From contig NZ_CP020700.1 of assembly GCF_003932715.1 (NCBI RefSeq), forward strand, positions 6,594,501-6,658,500: DNA of 64,000 nt, written 5' to 3'. A program made the translations under genes and the position numbers. Below, one piece after another: positions 61,120 to 64,000 of the stretch. Numbering within the stretch: the stretch's first letter is position 1; each line of letters opens with the position of its first letter. The stretch is from Streptomyces tsukubensis (GTDB lineage: Bacteria > Actinomycetota > Actinomycetes > Streptomycetales > Streptomycetaceae). Below the pieces are notes generated by a model that was given only the letters and a program-made list of their open reading frames with translations, was not told where the DNA came from and did no database searches.

Positions 61120-63524
61120 CCGCCACCGGCGCCCCCACGGGGCTCACCCAGGGCTCCCGCACCCGCGGCGGAATAGGCGAGTCCACCCTCCGCCCCGATG
61201 GAATCCTCAAGGTCACCGGGGAGTTCGCCTACGCGTCGGACATGTGGCACGAGGACATGATCTGGGGCCACACCCTGCGCTCCACCACCGCCCATGCCGA
61301 GATCCGGAGCATCGACACCGCCGAGGCCCTCGCGACCCCCGGGGTGTACGCGGTCCTCACCTACGACGACCTGCCCGCCGCCGTGAAGCACTACGGGCTG
61401 GAGATCAAAGACACCCCCGCCCTCGCCCACGGCAAGGTCCGCCACCACGGCGAACCCGTCGCCCTGGTCGCCGCCGACCACCCCGAGACCGCCCGCCGGG
61501 CCGCCGCGAAGATCCGTGTCGACTACGCCGAACTGCCCGTCGTCACCGACGAGGCCTCCGCCACCGCGCCCGGCGCCGTACTCCTCCACGAACACCGCAC
61601 CGACCACCACAGCGGTCGGGTCCCGCACCCCAACATCGTCCACCGGCAGCCGATCGTCCGCGGCGACGCCGCGGCCGCCGCCCGCCGCGCCGATGTGATC
61701 GTCACCGGCGAATACGTCTTCGGCATGCAGGACCAGGCCTTCCTGGGACCCGAATCGGGGCTGGCGGTCCCGGCCGACGACGGCGGGGTCGACCTCTATG
61801 TGGCCACCCAGTGGCTCCACTCCGACCGCGGCCAGATCGCCCCCGTCCTCGGACTGCCCGAGGAGAAGGTACGGATGACCCTCTCCGGCGTCGGCGGCGC
61901 CTTCGGCGGACGCGAGGACCTGTCGATGCAGATCCACGCCTGTCTGCTCGCCCTGCGGACCGGAAAACCGGTCAAAATGGTCTACAACCGCTTCGAGTCC
62001 TTCTTCGGGCACGTCCACCGCCACCCGGCCAGGCTCCACTACGAACACGGCGCCACCCGCGACGGAAAGCTCACCCACGTCCGCTGCCGGATCGTCCTCG
62101 ACGGCGGCGCCTACGCCTCCTCCTCCCCGGCCGTCGTCGGCAACGCGGCGTCCCTCGGCATCGGCCCCTATGTCGTCGACGACGTCGACATCGAAGTGTT
62201 CGCCCTCTACACCAACAACCCGCCGTGCGGGGCCATGCGCGGCTTCGGCGCCGTCCAGGCCTGCTTCGCCTACGAGGCCCAGATGGACAAGCTGGCCGCC
62301 GCCCTCGGCACGGACCCCGTCGAACTGCGGCGGCTCAACGCCATGGCCCAGGGCGCCACCATGCCCACCGGACAGACCGTCGACTCCCCGGCGCCGGTCG
62401 CCGAACTGCTGCGCCGGGTCAAGGCCCTGCCCCTGCCCCCGGAACGGCAGTGGGAGGTCGCGGGCGGCGGCCCCGATGTGCGCGCCCTGCCCGGCGGACT
62501 GTCCAACACCACCCACGGCGAAGGCGTGGTCCGGGGCGTCGGCTACGCCGTCGGCATCAAGAACGTCGGCTTCTCCGAGGGCTTCGACGACTACTCGACC
62601 GCCCGGGTCCGGATGGAGGTCGTGGGCGGCGTCGCGGTGGCGACCGTCCACACCGCGATGGCGGAGGTCGGCCAGGGCGGGGTCACCGTCCACGCCCAGA
62701 TCGCCCGGACCGAACTCGGTGTCGCCCAGGTCACCGTCCAGCCCGCCGACACCCGCGTCGGCTCGGCCGGCTCCACCTCCGCCTCCCGCCAGACGTATGT
62801 CACCGGCGGAGCCGTCAAAGCCGCCTGCGAAACCGTCCGCGAGCGGGTCCTCGACCTCGGCCGCCGCCGGCTGGGCAGCCGACACCCGGCCTGGGCGACC
62901 GCCGGACTCCGGCTGGAGGACGGCAGGGTGGTCACCGACGGCGGCGAGGTGCTCGCCGACCTCACCGACGTCCTGGAGGACGACGCCGTCGAGGTCGAAC
63001 AGGAGTGGCGGCACCGGCCCACCCAGGCCTTCGACCCCGTCACCGGACAGGGCAACGGACACGTCCAGTACTCCTTCGCCGCCCACCGGGCCGTCGTCGA
63101 GGTCGACACCGAACTCGGCCTGGTCAAGGTCGTCGAACTGGCCTGCGCCCAGGACGTCGGAAAGGCACTCAACCCGCTCTCCGTCGTCGGCCAGATCCAC
63201 GGCGGCTCCACCCAGGGCCTTGGTATGGCCGTCATGGAGGAGATCCTCGTCGACCCCGTCACCGCCAAGGTCCGCAACCCGTCCTTCACCGACTATCTGA
63301 TCCCCACCATCCTCGACACGCCCACCATGCCCGTCGACGTCCTCGAACTCGCCGACGAGCACGCGCCGTACGGACTCCGCGGCGTCGGCGAGGCGCCCAC
63401 CCTGTCCTCCACACCCGCGGTGCTGGCCGCGATCCGCGCCGCCACCGGCCTGGAGCTGAACCGCACCCCCGTCCGCCCGGAACACCTCACCGGGACGACA
63501 CAGACCGGGCTCCGGTACGGCTGA
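61116..63524 (+). CDS. xanthine dehydrogenase molybdopterin-binding subunit
   Basis: An 802-residue large subunit. Motifs include MQDQAFLGPESGLAVPADDG, SGVGGAFGGREDLSMQIHAC, NNPPCGAMRGFGAVQACFAY and the C-terminal GLRGVGEAPTLSSTPAVLAA, whose Glu is the catalytic base of xanthine-oxidase enzymes. It hydroxylates purines (hypoxanthine or xanthine) or a related substrate. The substrate is inferred from the pucR neighbour, not from specific residues. It follows the Fe-S subunit in the same frame logic (ATGA overlap). Confidence 0.95.
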   Translation: MTATGAPTGLTQGSRTRGGIGESTLRPDGILKVTGEFAYASDMWHEDMIWGHTLRSTTAHAEIRSIDTAEALATPGVYAVLTYDDLPAAVKHYGLEIKDTPALAHGKVRHHGEPVALVAADHPETARRAAAKIRVDYAELPVVTDEASATAPGAVLLHEHRTDHHSGRVPHPNIVHRQPIVRGDAAAAARRADVIVTGEYVFGMQDQAFLGPESGLAVPADDGGVDLYVATQWLHSDRGQIAPVLGLPEEKVRMTLSGVGGAFGGREDLSMQIHACLLALRTGKPVKMVYNRFESFFGHVHRHPARLHYEHGATRDGKLTHVRCRIVLDGGAYASSSPAVVGNAASLGIGPYVVDDVDIEVFALYTNNPPCGAMRGFGAVQACFAYEAQMDKLAAALGTDPVELRRLNAMAQGATMPTGQTVDSPAPVAELLRRVKALPLPPERQWEVAGGGPDVRALPGGLSNTTHGEGVVRGVGYAVGIKNVGFSEGFDDYSTARVRMEVVGGVAVATVHTAMAEVGQGGVTVHAQIARTELGVAQVTVQPADTRVGSAGSTSASRQTYVTGGAVKAACETVRERVLDLGRRRLGSRHPAWATAGLRLEDGRVVTDGGEVLADLTDVLEDDAVEVEQEWRHRPTQAFDPVTGQGNGHVQYSFAAHRAVVEVDTELGLVKVVELACAQDVGKALNPLSVVGQIHGGSTQGLGMAVMEEILVDPVTAKVRNPSFTDYLIPTILDTPTMPVDVLELADEHAPYGLRGVGEAPTLSSTPAVLAAIRAATGLELNRTPVRPEHLTGTTQTGLRYG

Positions 63525-63641
63525 CGACGGTACGGACGGGAACCCCACGCAACCGTCGCCGTACCCCACCCGTACCGGAGCCCAGCCCCCGGCGAACCGG
63601 CCAACCGGCGAACCGGAGCATCGGAGAGAGGAGCGCCCGCC

Positions 63642-64000
63642 GTGCTCGACATCGCCGAACAACTGCACCTGTGGTCCCGGCAGGGCCGGAAGTACGCCGT
63701 CGCGACCGTCGTGTCCGTCAGCGGCAGCGCGCCCCGGCAGCCCGGCGCCGCCCTCGCCGTCGACACCGCCGGTACGGCCGTCGGCTCCGTCTCCGGCGGC
63801 TGCGTCGAAGGCGCGGTCTACGAGCTGTGCGTCCGCGCCCTGCACGAAGGACGCGCCCTGCGGGAACGCTTCGGCTACAGCGACGACGATGCCTTCGCCA
63901 CCGGCCTGAGCTGCGGCGGAGAGCTGGAAGTCCTGGTCACCCCGGTCGGCCCCGAAGGACCCGAGACCGAAGCCGTCGCCCGCGCCGCGCGCGGCGAGGC
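63642..64000 (+). CDS. XdhC/CoxI-family molybdenum cofactor protein, 5' part
   Basis: Starts GTG with GAGAGAGGAGC upstream; the visible 119 codons read LDIAEQLHLWSRQGRKYAVA, SVSGSAPRQPGAALAVDTAG and GSVSGGCVEGAVYELCVRAL, the XdhC N-terminal pattern. XdhC sulfurates and inserts the Mo cofactor into xanthine dehydrogenase. The gene continues beyond the right edge, so its end and function are incomplete. Confidence 0.93.
   Translation, partial: MLDIAEQLHLWSRQGRKYAVATVVSVSGSAPRQPGAALAVDTAGTAVGSVSGGCVEGAVYELCVRALHEGRALRERFGYSDDDAFATGLSCGGELEVLVTPVGPEGPETEAVARAARGE

Noticed and set aside
61038..63845. 935-residue open frame opposite the xanthine dehydrogenase
   Set aside because: Gly/Asp/Val-rich antisense shadow; the plus-strand gene has all catalytic motifs.

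Overview
The window is high-GC actinobacterial chromosome, most probably Streptomyces. The evidence is very strong third-position G/C bias, frequent GTG/TTG starts, many 1-4 nt gene overlaps, a whiE-type spore-pigment polyketide cluster, a SpoIIE/RsbW-like regulator, FAD/ferredoxin sulfur-assimilation genes in the streptomycete order, and DmdR/IdeR-type iron boxes. No rRNA, tRNA, insertion sequence, prophage or CRISPR array was seen. Many very long open frames lie antisense to genuine genes; they are codon-bias shadows and are not listed.

Layout. 1-3.1 kb: an MmpL-type exporter cut by the left edge, a DUF1697 protein and a small DUF4236-like protein. 3.2-13 kb (minus strand): one sulfur-assimilation operon that reads, in transcription order, Cys-ending leader peptide, ferredoxin sulfite reductase, a 32-codon ORF, a zinc-ribbon protein, cysH, cysC, cysD, cysN, then (after about 200 nt) a sulfonate/taurine-type ABC transporter (lipoprotein, ATPase, permease) and a CbiX-like sirohydrochlorin chelatase that can supply sirohaem to the reductase. 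13.3-20 kb: GNAT enzyme, GAF-domain regulator, acyl-CoA dehydrogenase, YihY membrane protein, AraC regulator and a VOC protein. 20.2-22.3 kb: a cobalamin riboswitch in front of cbtB-cbtA, with a histidine-phosphatase-like protein that has lost its catalytic residues, divergently placed. 22.4-29.7 kb: exonuclease, sigma factor with a coupled membrane partner, PIG-V-like mannosyltransferase, YcnI-like secreted protein and a 903-residue sensor-PAS-GAF-SpoIIE-HATPase protein.

29.9-38.6 kb: whiE-type spore-pigment cluster. A divergent FAD hydroxylase faces SchA/CurD-like, cupin, KS-alpha, KS-beta (chain-length factor), ACP, aromatase/cyclase and TcmI-type cyclase genes; a methyltransferase lies head-to-head at the far end across a perfect 21-bp inverted repeat. 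38.7-48.5 kb: secreted beta-helix protein, VOC protein, a secreted AvrRpt2-like cysteine protease with a membrane-anchored partner, rsgA preceded by a small ORF, PPOX and DUF456 proteins, a degenerate PP2C-like protein, pyruvate:quinone oxidoreductase (poxB) and an RsbW-like ATPase. 48.6-57.3 kb: DUF2637 protein, an FhuF-like iron-reductase under an iron box, a GntR/FadR regulator with a roughly 200-residue disordered extension, a TPR-like protein, and an FbpABC-type ferric-iron ABC transporter under a second iron box. 57.5-64 kb: PucR-type regulator divergent from a xanthine-dehydrogenase operon (FAD, 2Fe-2S and Mo subunits, then XdhC, cut by the right edge).

Most promising items for follow-up: the cysteine leader and its operator-like palindrome, the two small coupled ORFs inside the sulfur operon, the protease/anchored-partner pair, the riboswitch-linked pseudo-phosphatase, and the KS-beta with Glu where Gln is usual.
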